A stretch of DNA of 64,000 nucleotides from Rhizobium sp. P38BS-XIX (GCF_012641435.1 NZ_JABAIJ010000006.1:1-64000); one strand, 5' to 3'; counted from the stretch's first letter, positions 11,532 through 20,420 are shown. Numbers and translations are program-made. Notes: generated by a model from the letters alone, not told the origin.

Positions 11532-12806
11532 TCAACTCTTATCCAGACCGTAGCAGGAATGCAAAGTCCTGACTGCGAGTTCCGCGTACGGACCGTCGAT
11601 CAGGATGGAAATCTTGATTTCTGACGTCGTAATAGCCTTGATGTTGATGCCTTTTTCGGCAAGTGCCCGGAAAGCGGTCGCGGCCACGCCTGCATGCGAG
11701 CGCATGCCGATGCCGATAACCGAAACCTTGACCAGACCTGATTCGTTTTGGATCACGTCGTAGCCGATGGTTTCCTTGTTCTCGCCGAGAACGCGAAGCG
11801 CCTTTTCGACATCGCCCGAAGGAACCGTGAAGGTCATGTCAGTCTTCGAGCCGTCCTCGGAAATATTCTGGACGATCATGTCGACATTGATGTGGTTTTC
11901 AGCCAGCGGCCCGAAGATCGCGGCGGAAACGCCCGGCCGGTCGGCAAGACGGCGCAGCGAGATCTGGGCCTCATCCTTGGCATAGGCAATGCCGGTGACT
12001 ACTTCCTGTTCCACGATTTCTTCCTCGTCACAAATCAGCGTTCCGGGCGGGTTAAGCAGATTGCCCATGCCCGGAGCATCGGGATCCTCGAAAGACGAGC
12101 GCACGAAGGTGCGGACCTTGAATACCATGGCCAGCTCGACCGAGCGTACCTGCAGCACCTTGGCGCCGAGGGAGGCCATTTCGAGCATTTCCTCGAAGGC
12201 GATCTTCTTCAGGCGGCGTGCCTTCGGCTCGATGCGCGGATCGGTGGTGTAGACGCCGTCGACATCGGTGTAGATATCGCAGCGATCGGCCTTCACGGCC
12301 GCGGCGATCGCCACCGCCGATGTATCGGAGCCACCGCGACCCAGCGTCGAGATGCGATTGTCGGGACCCAGTCCCTGGAAGCCGGCGACCACAGCCACCT
12401 GGCCCTCTCCCATGCGGCGGATCATCTCGCCGCCGTCAATTTCGAGAATGCGGGCAGCACCATGCGCGTTGTCGGTGCGGATCGGAATCTGCCAACCCTG
12501 CCATGAGCGGGCGTTGATACCCATCGCCTGCAGCGCGATCGCCAGCAGGCCCGAGGTTACCTGCTCACCGGAGGCAACGATCGCGTCATACTCGCGCGCG
12601 TCGTAGATCGAGTGTTCGGCACCGGCGACTTTCGGCATGTTCTGGACCCAGCCGACCAGTTCGTTGGTCTTGCCGGACATGGCGGAAACGACGACCGCAA
12701 CCTCGTGGCCGGCATCGACTTCACGTTTCACATGGCGTGCGACATTCTTGATACGGTCCAGATCCGCGACGGAGGTCCCGCCGAATTTCATCACGATGCG
12801 TGCCAT
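11532..12806 (-). CDS. lysC: Aspartate kinase
   Basis: Phosphorylates aspartate, the first committed step to lysine, diaminopimelate, methionine and threonine. The 424-residue protein opens with the kinase motif KFGGTSVAD, has LGRGGSDTSAVA in the catalytic core, and ends with two ACT domains (about 265-420) that normally bind lysine or threonine for feedback control. Length is typical of a monofunctional class. A second gene of the lysine branch, lysA, lies at 50 kb but is not linked. Confidence 0.97.
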   Translation of the reverse strand: MARIVMKFGGTSVADLDRIKNVARHVKREVDAGHEVAVVVSAMSGKTNELVGWVQNMPKVAGAEHSIYDAREYDAIVASGEQVTSGLLAIALQAMGINARSWQGWQIPIRTDNAHGAARILEIDGGEMIRRMGEGQVAVVAGFQGLGPDNRISTLGRGGSDTSAVAIAAAVKADRCDIYTDVDGVYTTDPRIEPKARRLKKIAFEEMLEMASLGAKVLQVRSVELAMVFKVRTFVRSSFEDPDAPGMGNLLNPPGTLICDEEEIVEQEVVTGIAYAKDEAQISLRRLADRPGVSAAIFGPLAENHINVDMIVQNISEDGSKTDMTFTVPSGDVEKALRVLGENKETIGYDVIQNESGLVKVSVIGIGMRSHAGVAATAFRALAEKGINIKAITTSEIKISILIDGPYAELAVRTLHSCYGLDKS

Positions 12807-12978
12807 GTGCCTCTACCAGTACCCAGCGCCAGGCGGCCGAAATGCGATAAGCCCGGCATGCAAAATCGCCCTTCCGGTTCGATAGCCGGAAAAGCGTGAT
12901 CTCAATGGGGGCGTCTCTTAGCGAGTTTGGCAGGCGGGTGCAATAGCATCCCATGCCCGGGCAGACTAAAACTTTCTT

Positions 12979-13605
12979 TTAATAGTCAACTTTTAAGCTC
13001 GACCAGAGCTTGTCGATAATGGCCCCGTCCTTGGGAATATTCTCCTTGTTGGCGAAGGTGGCGACGAGCACGCCGCCATCCGGACGCCCGGTCGCGACGA
13101 TCTCATAGTCCATGACATCGTTGGGTGTCGTCGTCTCCGCCTTCACGCCATTCAGAACTTTGCCGTCGGCAAGCGTTCGCTGCGCCGTCTCCTTCGTCAT
13201 CTTGGCGCCAGCATTGAGGCTCTCCTGCACCATCTGCTGCAAGACGAAGTCCGTTATGCTGGAGGGATTAAGACCCTTGTATTCCTGGACGATAAGACCG
13301 GTTCCGATCGGTGTTATCAGCGCATATTGCTGCACGCCGCCACCAAGATCGGTCTTGGCGACTGCAAAATTGCCGTCATGGTCGAAGGAAAATTTGCCGC
13401 CGCTGAATGTCACGGTTTCGCTGCGCTGCAGCTCCACAGAGACCTTTCGCCCGTCCTTCAAAGTCACATCAAGGCTATCCCCGGGGTTGATGCCGACCTC
13501 GACGCCATCGACCTTCAGGCGAAAGCCCTTTCCATCTCCAGCATAGGCTTGGCCGACCGCAAGACAGACGATGGCAACCGCTGATACAACACGAAATGGT
13601 CTCAT
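12979..13605 (-). CDS. Secreted protein of unknown function
   Basis: A 208-residue protein with a clear Sec signal peptide: basic MRPFR, a hydrophobic core and a probable cleavage after AYA at residue 22. The mature part is beta-rich and polar, with no motif I recognise. It mentions no cysteine pairs or catalytic signature. The start at 13605 is strongly supported by GGGGAGGAG; the frame extending to 13977 is non-coding in character. It is upstream of lysC on the same strand with a 170-base gap, so co-transcription is uncertain. A periplasmic location is inferred from the signal peptide. Confidence 0.8.
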   Translation of the reverse strand: MRPFRVVSAVAIVCLAVGQAYAGDGKGFRLKVDGVEVGINPGDSLDVTLKDGRKVSVELQRSETVTFSGGKFSFDHDGNFAVAKTDLGGGVQQYALITPIGTGLIVQEYKGLNPSSITDFVLQQMVQESLNAGAKMTKETAQRTLADGKVLNGVKAETTTPNDVMDYEIVATGRPDGGVLVATFANKENIPKDGAIIDKLWSSLKVDY

Positions 13606-13864
13606 CAAGAACTCCTCCCCATACCGAAGACCGGCGCGCGATCCAGGCTCTGAAACTCCGATTGAAAGCCGCAGCGATTGATTGCCATGAGACCGTTCCT
13701 TGTCAACCTTAGACTGTCTGCCGCTGACGCTATCGCAAGGGCGTGACGATGCGGTGACCTGGCGGCCCTTGACATCGGCTCCCGATCGTCCGACTTCACA
13801 GGAGACGAAACCTTGCCTCGCGATCATGCGAGCGGATCGCACAGTGCAGACCAAGGAGTGAGCC

Positions 13865-14617
13865 ATGACCGAAACGGCGAAAACCACGATCGACCAGAGC
13901 GAAGTGGATCGTTTCTCCGCCATGGCGGCGGAGTGGTGGAGCCCGACCGGCAAGTTCAAACCGCTGCACAAGTTCAATCCGGTGCGTCTTGCCTATATTC
14001 GTGACCGCGCCTGCGAGAATTTCGGCCGTGATCTGAAAAGCAGCCGGCCGCTGGAAGGCCTGCGTGTGCTCGATATCGGCTGCGGCGGCGGCCTGTTGTC
14101 GGAGCCGGTGGCCCGCATGGGCGCCAGCGTCGTCGGCGCCGACCCATCGGAAAAGAACATCGGCATCGCGTCGACCCATGCGAACGCCTCGGGCGTTCCC
14201 GTCGATTATCGCGCCGTTACCGCCGAGCAGTTGGCCGAAGCCGGCGAAACCTTCGACATCGTGCTCAACATGGAAGTGGTCGAGCATGTTGCCGATGTCG
14301 AATTCTTCCTGTCCACGTGTTCAAAGATGGTGCGACCCGGCGGTCTGATGTTCGTTGCGACCATCAACCGAACGATGAAGGCGGCCGCGCTCGCCATCTT
14401 TGCCGCCGAAAATGTTTTGCGCTGGCTGCCGCGCGGCACCCATCAATATGAAAAGCTCGTGCGCCCGGAAGAGATCGAAAAGCCGCTTACGGCCGATGGT
14501 CTGGAAATCATCACGCGCACCGGCGTCTTCTACTCGCCTCTGCAGGATCGCTGGAACCTGTCGAAGGATATGGACGTGAATTACATGCTCCTGGCGAAGC
14601 GACCGAACCTGAGCTGA
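13865..14617 (+). CDS. ubiG: Bifunctional ubiquinone O-methyltransferase
   Basis: Carries out both O-methylations in ubiquinone synthesis, using S-adenosylmethionine. The 250-residue protein matches UbiG in length and shows the signature start (FSAMAAEWWSPTGKFKPLH), SAM motif I LDIGCGGGLLSEP, and ATINRT in the C-terminal third. The ribosome site AAGGAG lies 7 bases before ATG. It is divergent from the secreted hypothetical gene and convergent with the DUF3291 gene, so it is probably its own unit. Confidence 0.96.
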   Translation: MTETAKTTIDQSEVDRFSAMAAEWWSPTGKFKPLHKFNPVRLAYIRDRACENFGRDLKSSRPLEGLRVLDIGCGGGLLSEPVARMGASVVGADPSEKNIGIASTHANASGVPVDYRAVTAEQLAEAGETFDIVLNMEVVEHVADVEFFLSTCSKMVRPGGLMFVATINRTMKAAALAIFAAENVLRWLPRGTHQYEKLVRPEEIEKPLTADGLEIITRTGVFYSPLQDRWNLSKDMDVNYMLLAKRPNLS

Positions 14618-14641
14618 GGCCGGCATGACGCGTAGCGCATG

Positions 14642-15229
14642 CTAGACCTTCAAGGTCAGAACATGCGCCATCAGTTCGCGTTGCCCCGCGGTGTTGAATG
14701 CGGCGATCTGCTTCACGCGACTGCGATCGATTTCGGCAGGCTCGCCGTTAGGCCGATAGGGTTGCTTGAAGGTGAAAGCGGCCGCGCCGGGGCCGTGATC
14801 GTGAAGGCGCTCCAAGCGCTCGACGCCATCCTTCCATTTGGGAACAAGCCCGGCATCCACCCACCAGAGCACCAGCGGCGGCCAGACCTGCCTGACATTC
14901 CAGTGACGCGCATGTTTCAAGGCGTCGGCGTGAACACCGCTATAGCTGAACGCCATCAGCGACTCGATATCGGTCCAGAGCGACAGTGACGATGGTGCCG
15001 TCTTAAAACCGCTGCCGTCCATAAAACGCGGAAAGACCTGTGTGCCCCAGCAGTCAGGGCCCGGCTCACCGGCATAGCCCGAGCGCCCGACGAAACCCTG
15101 GGCACGGGCGGCCGCCTCGAAATTTGCCGCCTCCCGCAGCCGAAACCCTTCGACGGCGGGACTGTCATAGGCAGCGACATGCAGCCCGAAATTATACATC
15201 GCAAGATGCCAGTCGGCGTGCGCCGGCAT
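14642..15229 (-). CDS. DUF3291 domain-containing protein
   Basis: A 195-residue soluble protein of unknown function. It resembles the DUF3291 family, ferredoxin-like small proteins related in fold to antibiotic-biosynthesis monooxygenases: a central LSLWTDIESLMAFSY, then LVLWWVDAG and a C-terminal RLHDHGPGAAAFTF. Its ATG shares one base with the DUF1178 stop codon (TGATG), indicating translational coupling. It is the last gene of the grxC-amidase-DUF1178-DUF3291 operon. Confidence 0.8.
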   Translation of the reverse strand: MPAHADWHLAMYNFGLHVAAYDSPAVEGFRLREAANFEAAARAQGFVGRSGYAGEPGPDCWGTQVFPRFMDGSGFKTAPSSLSLWTDIESLMAFSYSGVHADALKHARHWNVRQVWPPLVLWWVDAGLVPKWKDGVERLERLHDHGPGAAAFTFKQPYRPNGEPAEIDRSRVKQIAAFNTAGQRELMAHVLTLKV

Positions 15230-15657
15230 CAGTTCACGTCGTCTGGAAGCACGGGAATGGCAGCGATCTCGATGCCCTCATCGACAAGAGCCTGAGCCTC
15301 GTCCGGCGTCGCCTTGCCGATGATCCCACGCGCATCCGCTTCGCCGTAATGGATCTTGCGGGCCTCTTCGGGAAATTTCGCACCGACATCCTCGGCATTC
15401 GCCTTGATGGCCTCGACGGCTTCCTTGAGTTTGGTCATCGCTTCCTTGCGCGCCGTGTTCATGGCAAGCGTCTGCATCTCATCTTTCTTGCGTGCCGTAG
15501 ACACCGAAGGCGCCATCAGAAGTTTGGAAATCGCAGCCGAATTGCAGACGGGACAGGTCAGAAATCCGCTCGCGACTTGGCGATCGAAATCGGCGCTTTC
15601 GGAAAACCAGCCCTCAAACTCGTGGGCATTGTCACAGCTGAGCGAATAGCGGATCAA
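15229..15657 (-). CDS. DUF1178 family protein
   Basis: A 142-residue protein of a conserved alphaproteobacterial family with no known role. The N-terminus has a zinc-ribbon-like arrangement: a Cys near residue 9 and CPVC near 36-39, separated by an aromatic GWFSES segment. The family annotation rests on this pattern. The start is TTG, overlapping the amidase stop as TTGA, and the stop overlaps the next gene by one base, so the three genes form a tight operon. Confidence 0.85.
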   Translation of the reverse strand: MIRYSLSCDNAHEFEGWFSESADFDRQVASGFLTCPVCNSAAISKLLMAPSVSTARKKDEMQTLAMNTARKEAMTKLKEAVEAIKANAEDVGAKFPEEARKIHYGEADARGIIGKATPDEAQALVDEGIEIAAIPVLPDDVN

Positions 15658-16511
15658 GCAGCGACGCCTCCAGACGTCGGCGTCGCGATCTTCTCCAGCG
15701 AAAATTCGCGCGCATTCTTCAGGTTCGGTATTTTGTCATGGGCGGATTTTACCGCGGCCACGTCGATTTCGGCGATGACGACGGCCTCGCCTGTGCCGCC
15801 GGCGGATGCGAGCACCTTGCCCCAGGGATCGATGATCATCGAATGGCCAAAGGTTTCGCGACCGTCCTCATGCTTGCCGGCCTGTGCGGCGGCAATGACG
15901 AACATGCCGTTTTCGATGGCGCGGGCACGCAACAGGATTTCCCAATGCGCCTCGCCCGTCTGTTTGGTGAAGGCGGCAGGCACCGTCATGACCTCGGCGC
16001 CGGCCACGGCCTGGGCGCGGAAAAGCTGCGGAAAGCGCACGTCGTAGCAGATGGAGAAACCGAGCTCCGCAAAAGGCAGCGATACGATCCGCGCTTCCGA
16101 TCCGGGCCGGTAGACGGCGCTTTCACGCCAGCTCTCGCCATTGTCGAGATCGACATCGAACATGTGGATCTTGTCGTAGCGGTTGATGAGCTTGCCGTCG
16201 GGGCCGAAGAGAAAGCCGCGATTGGCGATCTTGCCGTCATCGAGCGCAATGGCGGTCGAGCCGATGTGGACATATATGCCGAGCTCTTTCGCGAGCTCGG
16301 ACGCCGTCTTGACGATGGTATCGTTCGGCTCGTCACGCAGCACAGCGCGCAGCCCGGGGCGATCTTTCTGGACCGCACCGGTCATCTCCGGCGTCTGCAC
16401 GTACACCGCGCCCTTGGACGCGGCGTCACGCACCAGGCGCGCCATGTCAGCCGCGTTCTTCACCGGATCGACACCGGAACACATCTGGATGGCAGCGGCC
16501 TTGAAGCTCAT
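15654..16511 (-). CDS. Carbon-nitrogen hydrolase (Nit/omega-amidase-like)
   Basis: A 285-residue member of the nitrilase superfamily, which hydrolyses amide bonds through a Glu-Lys-Cys triad. Candidate residues are visible: Glu in TPEMTG (about 42), Lys in DKIHMFDV (about 115) and Cys in SICYDVRFP (about 155). The closest described group is the Nit1/Nit2 type, which includes omega-amidases and deaminated-glutathione amidases. Linkage to a glutaredoxin gene makes deaminated-glutathione repair plausible, but that is inference. AAGGAG precedes ATG. Confidence 0.88.
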   Translation of the reverse strand: MSFKAAAIQMCSGVDPVKNAADMARLVRDAASKGAVYVQTPEMTGAVQKDRPGLRAVLRDEPNDTIVKTASELAKELGIYVHIGSTAIALDDGKIANRGFLFGPDGKLINRYDKIHMFDVDLDNGESWRESAVYRPGSEARIVSLPFAELGFSICYDVRFPQLFRAQAVAGAEVMTVPAAFTKQTGEAHWEILLRARAIENGMFVIAAAQAGKHEDGRETFGHSMIIDPWGKVLASAGGTGEAVVIAEIDVAAVKSAHDKIPNLKNAREFSLEKIATPTSGGVAA

Positions 16512-16523
16512 CGCAGTCTCCTT

Positions 16524-16559
16524 CGTTCAAGACAAATCAGGCGTTCAAGACAAATCAGG
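16524..16559. repeat. Tandem 18-base duplication over the grxC stop codon
   Basis: Two perfect, adjacent copies of an 18-base unit (CGTTCAAGACAAATCAGG) at 16524-16541 and 16542-16559. The second copy contains the grxC stop codon (TGA on the reverse strand) and the first repeats it downstream. The duplication lengthens the grxC-amidase spacer without changing either protein. Confidence 0.9.
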
Positions 16560-16812
16560 CGGCCAGCATCGGGTCGAGCTTGCCGGCCCGATCAAGCGCA
16601 TGGATGTCATCGCAACCGCCGACATGCTCGCCATTGATGAAGATCTGCGGAAAGGTCGCACGGCCGTTTGCCTTGGCGATCATCTCCTGCCGTGCCTCGG
16701 GAGAATAGGTGGCATTATGCTCGACGTAAGCGACGCCCTTGGAATCGAGCAGGGATTTCGCGCGGGCGCAGTAGCCGCAGAATTCGCGGGTATAAATAAC
16801 GACGGATGCCAT
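16555..16812 (-). CDS. grxC: Glutaredoxin 3
   Basis: Small cytosolic glutathione-dependent disulfide reductase. The 85-residue protein has a dithiol active site CGYC at residues 12-15, where CPYC is the usual form, so the proline is replaced by glycine. TFPQIFINGEHVGG provides the cis-proline and glutathione-binding region. It heads an operon with the amidase, DUF1178 and DUF3291 genes, and lies 30 bases after the comF stop on the same strand. Confidence 0.95.
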   Translation of the reverse strand: MASVVIYTREFCGYCARAKSLLDSKGVAYVEHNATYSPEARQEMIAKANGRATFPQIFINGEHVGGCDDIHALDRAGKLDPMLAA

Positions 16813-16842
16813 GATCCACTCCGGAAAAGCTTAGATTGTCTG

Positions 16843-17619
16843 TCATATAAGATGGCCGACGACCCTTGCAAAGGTCAAAACCGTCACATCGGCCGCCCCC
16901 GCCTTTTTCAGCGCCCGCGTGGCAGCCGCGACCGTCGCACCGGTCGTATAGACATCATCGACAAGCACGATGCGGCGGCCGAACACATCCGCCGCCCGAT
17001 GTTCGGAAAGTGCGAAGGCTCCGCGCACATTATCCTGGCGCGCCTTTGCACCGAGGCCGACCTGCTGGCTGGTACGCTTGACGCGCAACAGGGTCGCAGC
17101 CAGCAGCGGCTTGCCGGAAAGCCTCGAAAGATGACGGGCAAGCTCGGCGGCCTGATTATACTTGCGAGAAAACAGGCGCGTCCGATGCAACGGCACGGGG
17201 ATGATCGCATCACAGGCCGCAACGGTGCCATCGCTCGCACGCAGCATCCAGCTGGCCATCATCGGCGCCAGATCGGTGCGATCGCGATATTTGAGGCTGA
17301 GGACGAGATCCCGCACGATGCCGTCATGCACGGCAGCGGAGCGCAAGCGGTCGAAGACGGGCGGATCGGCGATAGCTTCGGCACTGAGGATTCCCGCGCC
17401 GAGATCATGAGAAAAAGGGCTGCCCAGAACCTCGCAATAGGGCCGCTCTATGAAACGGATGCGTGACCAGCACGAGGGGCAAAGCCCTCGATGCGCACCG
17501 ACGGAAACCCCGCAGCCCGAACAGGCAGGCGGGTAAATGAGATCAGCCAAAGCAATCCAGGGCCTGATTAGCCCAGATCGCACCCGTGACAACGTGATTT
17601 CGCGCCCCAGCATCCCCAT
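16843..17619 (-). CDS. comF: ComF family phosphoribosyltransferase-like protein
   Basis: Homologue of the DNA-uptake protein ComF; the family combines a zinc ribbon with a type I phosphoribosyltransferase fold. In the 258-residue form starting at 17619, the zinc ribbon is seen as CSGCG and CPSCW, and the PRPP-binding loop as IVLVDDVYTTGAT near the C-terminus. The start is uncertain: ATG codons at 17619 and 17613 both lack a strong ribosome site, and the frame runs open to 17763. Divergent from the methyltransferase gene at 17712. Confidence 0.85.
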   Translation of the reverse strand: MGMLGREITLSRVRSGLIRPWIALADLIYPPACSGCGVSVGAHRGLCPSCWSRIRFIERPYCEVLGSPFSHDLGAGILSAEAIADPPVFDRLRSAAVHDGIVRDLVLSLKYRDRTDLAPMMASWMLRASDGTVAACDAIIPVPLHRTRLFSRKYNQAAELARHLSRLSGKPLLAATLLRVKRTSQQVGLGAKARQDNVRGAFALSEHRAADVFGRRIVLVDDVYTTGATVAAATRALKKAGAADVTVLTFARVVGHLI

Positions 17620-17711
17620 ATGATTGACACTAGCTTTTTCCCGCAGGCTTTGCGAAGGAAAACACGCGTGCCCGGCACGCCCGCCGAAATGTTGATATTG
17701 CAGGAAACGCC

Positions 17712-18596
17712 ATGGAAATCGTGTTCGACCAATCGCTGCTCGCAGCCCGCAAGCGCCGGGCACTGAGACAGGGAGACGAGAAGGCGGCGTTTCTGCTCGA
17801 TATCGCCGCCGAAGAACTGGCCGAGCGTCTGGCCGTTACCGAACGTCACTTCGACGAGGCTGTCGAACTTCATGGCGTCACCGGCATCGCCGCCCGCATG
17901 GCTCTGGCGACCGGCAAGATCGGCCATCTCAGTCGGGTCGAAACTGAAGCGGGCTTTGCCGCACCCGGAGAGACCGTCATTGCCGCGCCGCTGGAGGAAT
18001 TGCCGCTGCAGGCGGAGTCGGTCAATCTCGTACTCTCGCCGCTCAGCCTGCATGTTACCAACGACACACCGGGTGTCTTCATTCAGATCCGCCGCGCACT
18101 CAAAGCCGATGGACTTTTCCTTGCCGCAATCCCCGGTCTCGGAACCTTGCAGGAACTGCGTGACGTGCTTTTGGCCACCGAAGTCGAATTGACGGGCGGC
18201 GCCAGTCCGCGCGTCATCCCCTTTGCCGACGTCCGCGATGTCGGCGGGCTGCTGCAGCGCGCCGGCTTCACCCTGCCGGTCATCGATGCCGAGACCTACA
18301 CGGTCCGCTATGACAGCCTGTTTGCCCTGATGCGCGACCTGCGCGCCATGGGCATGACCAATCCGCTGGCCGACCGCAGCCGCAAGCCGCTGACACGCGC
18401 CTTCTTCCTTCGCGCAGCCGAAATTTACGCCGAGCGCTATTCCGATCCGGACGGGCGCATCCGCGCGACGTTCTCAATTATCTATGTCTCGGGCTGGACG
18501 CCGCATGAAAGCCAGCAGAAGCCGCTGCGCCCAGGCTCCGCCAAGGCGCGCCTGGCCGATGCGCTCAAGGTCGAAGAGCACAAGCTGAAGCAATAG
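17712..18596 (+). CDS. Class I methyltransferase-like protein (NDUFAF5/BioC-like)
   Basis: A 294-residue protein resembling the alphaproteobacterial relatives of the mitochondrial complex I assembly factor NDUFAF5 and of BioC. The start MEIVFDQSLLAARKRRA, with its FDxxL..RR pattern, is typical of this group. The usual glycine-rich SAM motif is weak: the region around residues 60-80 reads HLSRVETEAGF rather than a GxGxG loop. The later LPLQAESVNLVLSPLSLH and LKADGLFLAAIPG segments fit a Rossmann methyltransferase core. Function is inferred from family only. Confidence 0.75.
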   Translation: MEIVFDQSLLAARKRRALRQGDEKAAFLLDIAAEELAERLAVTERHFDEAVELHGVTGIAARMALATGKIGHLSRVETEAGFAAPGETVIAAPLEELPLQAESVNLVLSPLSLHVTNDTPGVFIQIRRALKADGLFLAAIPGLGTLQELRDVLLATEVELTGGASPRVIPFADVRDVGGLLQRAGFTLPVIDAETYTVRYDSLFALMRDLRAMGMTNPLADRSRKPLTRAFFLRAAEIYAERYSDPDGRIRATFSIIYVSGWTPHESQQKPLRPGSAKARLADALKVEEHKLKQ

Positions 18597-18632
18597 CCGC
18601 CAATCAGAAGAAAAGGGCCGCCGACGGCGACC

Positions 18633-18815
18633 TCAATTGCCTGAGCCGGAGGAATTTTGCATCTGGCTGGACACGGTATTGAGGGTGCGCGACAGGCTCC
18701 CGCCAAAAGCGCCAACGCCGCTGATGATCGCAGCCGACATAAGGGCGGCAATCAGCCCATACTCGATTACCGTGGCGCCGGTCTTGTCATTGAAAAAACG
18801 CCGTATGGAACGCAT
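18633..18815 (-). CDS. Flp family type IVb pilin
   Basis: A 60-residue prepilin. The short basic leader and the hydrophobic helix with GATVIEYGLIAALMS are diagnostic: prepilin peptidase would cut after the Gly, leaving a mature pilin with Glu at position 5. The start at 18815 gives the usual short leader; the longer frame to 18893 is rejected. GGAG lies about 10 bases upstream. No tad/cpa assembly genes occur within the window, so it is an orphan pilin locus that would need machinery from elsewhere. Confidence 0.88.
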   Translation of the reverse strand: MRSIRRFFNDKTGATVIEYGLIAALMSAAIISGVGAFGGSLSRTLNTVSSQMQNSSGSGN

Positions 18816-18922
18816 ACGCTCAAAGCTCCAAGCATTGGACAACAAGTGAATCCGATGCTCGTCATGGCATCCGCAGACCCCGATGCTCATCATTGCATCG
18901 GTAGACTATGCTCATGCAACTT

Positions 18923-19237
18923 TCAGCAGCCGCTATCGGCGCCATAACCCTGAACGATGCAAACCGAGCCCGGCTCGTTCTGCAGCACGCTGCGGCGGAT
19001 CGTGTAACGCTTGCCGTTTTCGGTCTGGGGGATTGACCCCGTGGTGATCGTATCAAGATCCGGCGCGCTTGCAAGCACGCGCTGCTTGGATTTGTCCGAT
19101 AGCATCGGCGTCAGGATAAGCGAAAGCGCGACCGCCGCCGTACCGAACAGCAGAGCGATATTCAACGCGCCCGTCTTGCGCGACGTGGAATAGGACTGCT
19201 CTTTCTCCTGAACAGCTTTCCAGAAATCGTCGTCCAT
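18923..19237 (-). CDS. Small single-span membrane protein, unknown
   Basis: A 104-residue protein with a charged N-terminal segment (MDDDFWKAVQEKEQ), one membrane helix at about 23-45, and a C-terminal domain containing two cysteines (near VCIVQGYGADSGC). By the charge pattern the C-terminus is probably periplasmic, where the cysteines could form a disulfide. It lies just upstream of the pilin gene on the same strand, about 110 bases apart, which hints at a shared role; that is inference. I do not recognise the family. Confidence 0.7.
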   Translation of the reverse strand: MDDDFWKAVQEKEQSYSTSRKTGALNIALLFGTAAVALSLILTPMLSDKSKQRVLASAPDLDTITTGSIPQTENGKRYTIRRSVLQNEPGSVCIVQGYGADSGC

Positions 19238-19625
19238 TATTTCAAGCCTTCTTTAACGCACCCAACAACCCGCTTGATTGAGAGAATTGAATGCCAGAAG
19301 GTCATAAACGATCCCTTAATATCCACATGCAAACTAAAGAGACGTAAAATTCCGGGACAGCAGTCGAATCAGACTATAGAACTGATTTTAAATGACTAAT
19401 TTTCATTAACCATAATTGCGATGTATTGGCTTAACGCATTTCGAACCGTAACGGCGTAAACCCGAAATGGGTCCGCCCCGCTACAGGACAGCAAATTCGC
19501 TCCTCGAAAGCAAGCAATGCCAGAAAAATTCTTCAATACACCAAATAATGGAGACCAACACTTGCGCGCCATGATATAACGCCTAGGGTATATCTTGTTA
19601 TCTTGAGTTGCGGGGGAATTTAAAC
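19238..19625. other. AT-rich divergent intergenic region
   Basis: About 390 bases without a gene, clearly richer in A and T than its flanks. It contains TTAACCAT at 19406-19413, which matches the CtrA half-site used in Alphaproteobacteria, and a TATATC/TATCTT-rich patch at 19590-19604 just before the next gene that could be a -10 region. The two small membrane-protein genes diverge from it. Confidence 0.5.
19406..19413. promoter_or_regulatory. Candidate CtrA half-site upstream of the pilin-linked gene
   Basis: TTAACCAT, matching the known alphaproteobacterial CtrA half-site. It lies about 170 bases before the start at 19237, in an AT-rich region. Flp pilin genes in Caulobacter are CtrA-controlled, which makes the site plausible. 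An 8-base match can occur by chance. Confidence 0.3.
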
Positions 19626-19952
19626 GTGGCAGGTCTGCTCAAGGTGGTTGGCGGCTTGGTGGTTGGTCTTGCGATCCTGTTCGGGATCGCGATGTTGTTT
19701 TTCGGAAGTGCAGGCGGCGTAGCGGCAGGGCTGGTCGTTGCCCTTTCCTACGCGTTTAGCGGCGCCATGATTTTTGCCTTTGGCCTGATGCTCGAACATC
19801 TGGAAGCAATTCGCAGCGAATGTAACAGGCAATCCTACATGCTGAAGGATCTACTCCGCAGAATGCCGAAAGCGGATGCGTCCACCAAGGAGTCCGGCGT
19901 CTCCCACCTCGATCAGCTCGCCAAGCCGAATTTCAATTTCAAGGATGTCTAG
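19626..19952 (+). CDS. Small two-span membrane protein, unknown
   Basis: A 108-residue protein starting at GTG 19626 with GGGGGAA about 6 bases upstream; the TTG at 19608 in the same frame is less likely. Two hydrophobic stretches at about 4-30 and 34-56 are rich in Gly/Ala/Val, followed by a cytosolic tail with a short amphipathic helix (EHLEAIRSECNRQ). The family is not recognised. It is convergent with mutT. Confidence 0.65.
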   Translation: MAGLLKVVGGLVVGLAILFGIAMLFFGSAGGVAAGLVVALSYAFSGAMIFAFGLMLEHLEAIRSECNRQSYMLKDLLRRMPKADASTKESGVSHLDQLAKPNFNFKDV

Positions 19953-20006
19953 ACACGTCGCGACGCCACCCAATGGCAGCGCCAACCAAGCCCTTGCCAC
20001 AAAAAA

Positions 20007-20420
20007 TTAAAGCAAATCCTGCAGGAAAGGGATCAGCGGCTCGTCGGCCGGCGGCATGGGATAATCGCGCAGCGCCTGTGGCCGCACCCATTTCAATGCC
20101 TGCCCTTCCCGGCCGTGCGGAATACCCTCGAACCGACGGCAAATATACAGCGGCATGAGCAGATGGAATGTTTCATAGGTGTGGCTGGCAAAGGTCAAAG
20201 GCGCAAGGCAAGCGATCTTCGTCTGGATGCCAAGCTCTTCATCAAGCTCGCGCACCAGCGTCTCCTCCGGCGTTTCGCCGGCCTCGACCTTGCCGCCGGG
20301 AAACTCCCAGAGACCGGCAAGCGACTTGCCTTCGGGGCGCTGCGCCAAAAGAATGCGACCATCGGTATCGATGAGCGCACAGGCGGCAACGAGAACGATC
20401 TTGCGGCCTGCCTCGCTCAT
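20007..20420 (-). CDS. mutT: 8-oxo-dGTP diphosphatase (MutT, Nudix)
   Basis: Removes oxidised guanine nucleotides from the pool, preventing A:T to C:G transversions. The 137-residue protein begins MSEAGRKIVLVAACALI and has a complete Nudix box (GGKVEAGETPEETLVRELDEELG) with the catalytic glutamates. FPGG precedes the box, as in MutT. Its ATG overlaps the GNAT stop codon as ATGA. It is the last gene of the argJ-GNAT-mutT operon. Confidence 0.93.
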   Translation of the reverse strand: MSEAGRKIVLVAACALIDTDGRILLAQRPEGKSLAGLWEFPGGKVEAGETPEETLVRELDEELGIQTKIACLAPLTFASHTYETFHLLMPLYICRRFEGIPHGREGQALKWVRPQALRDYPMPPADEPLIPFLQDLL

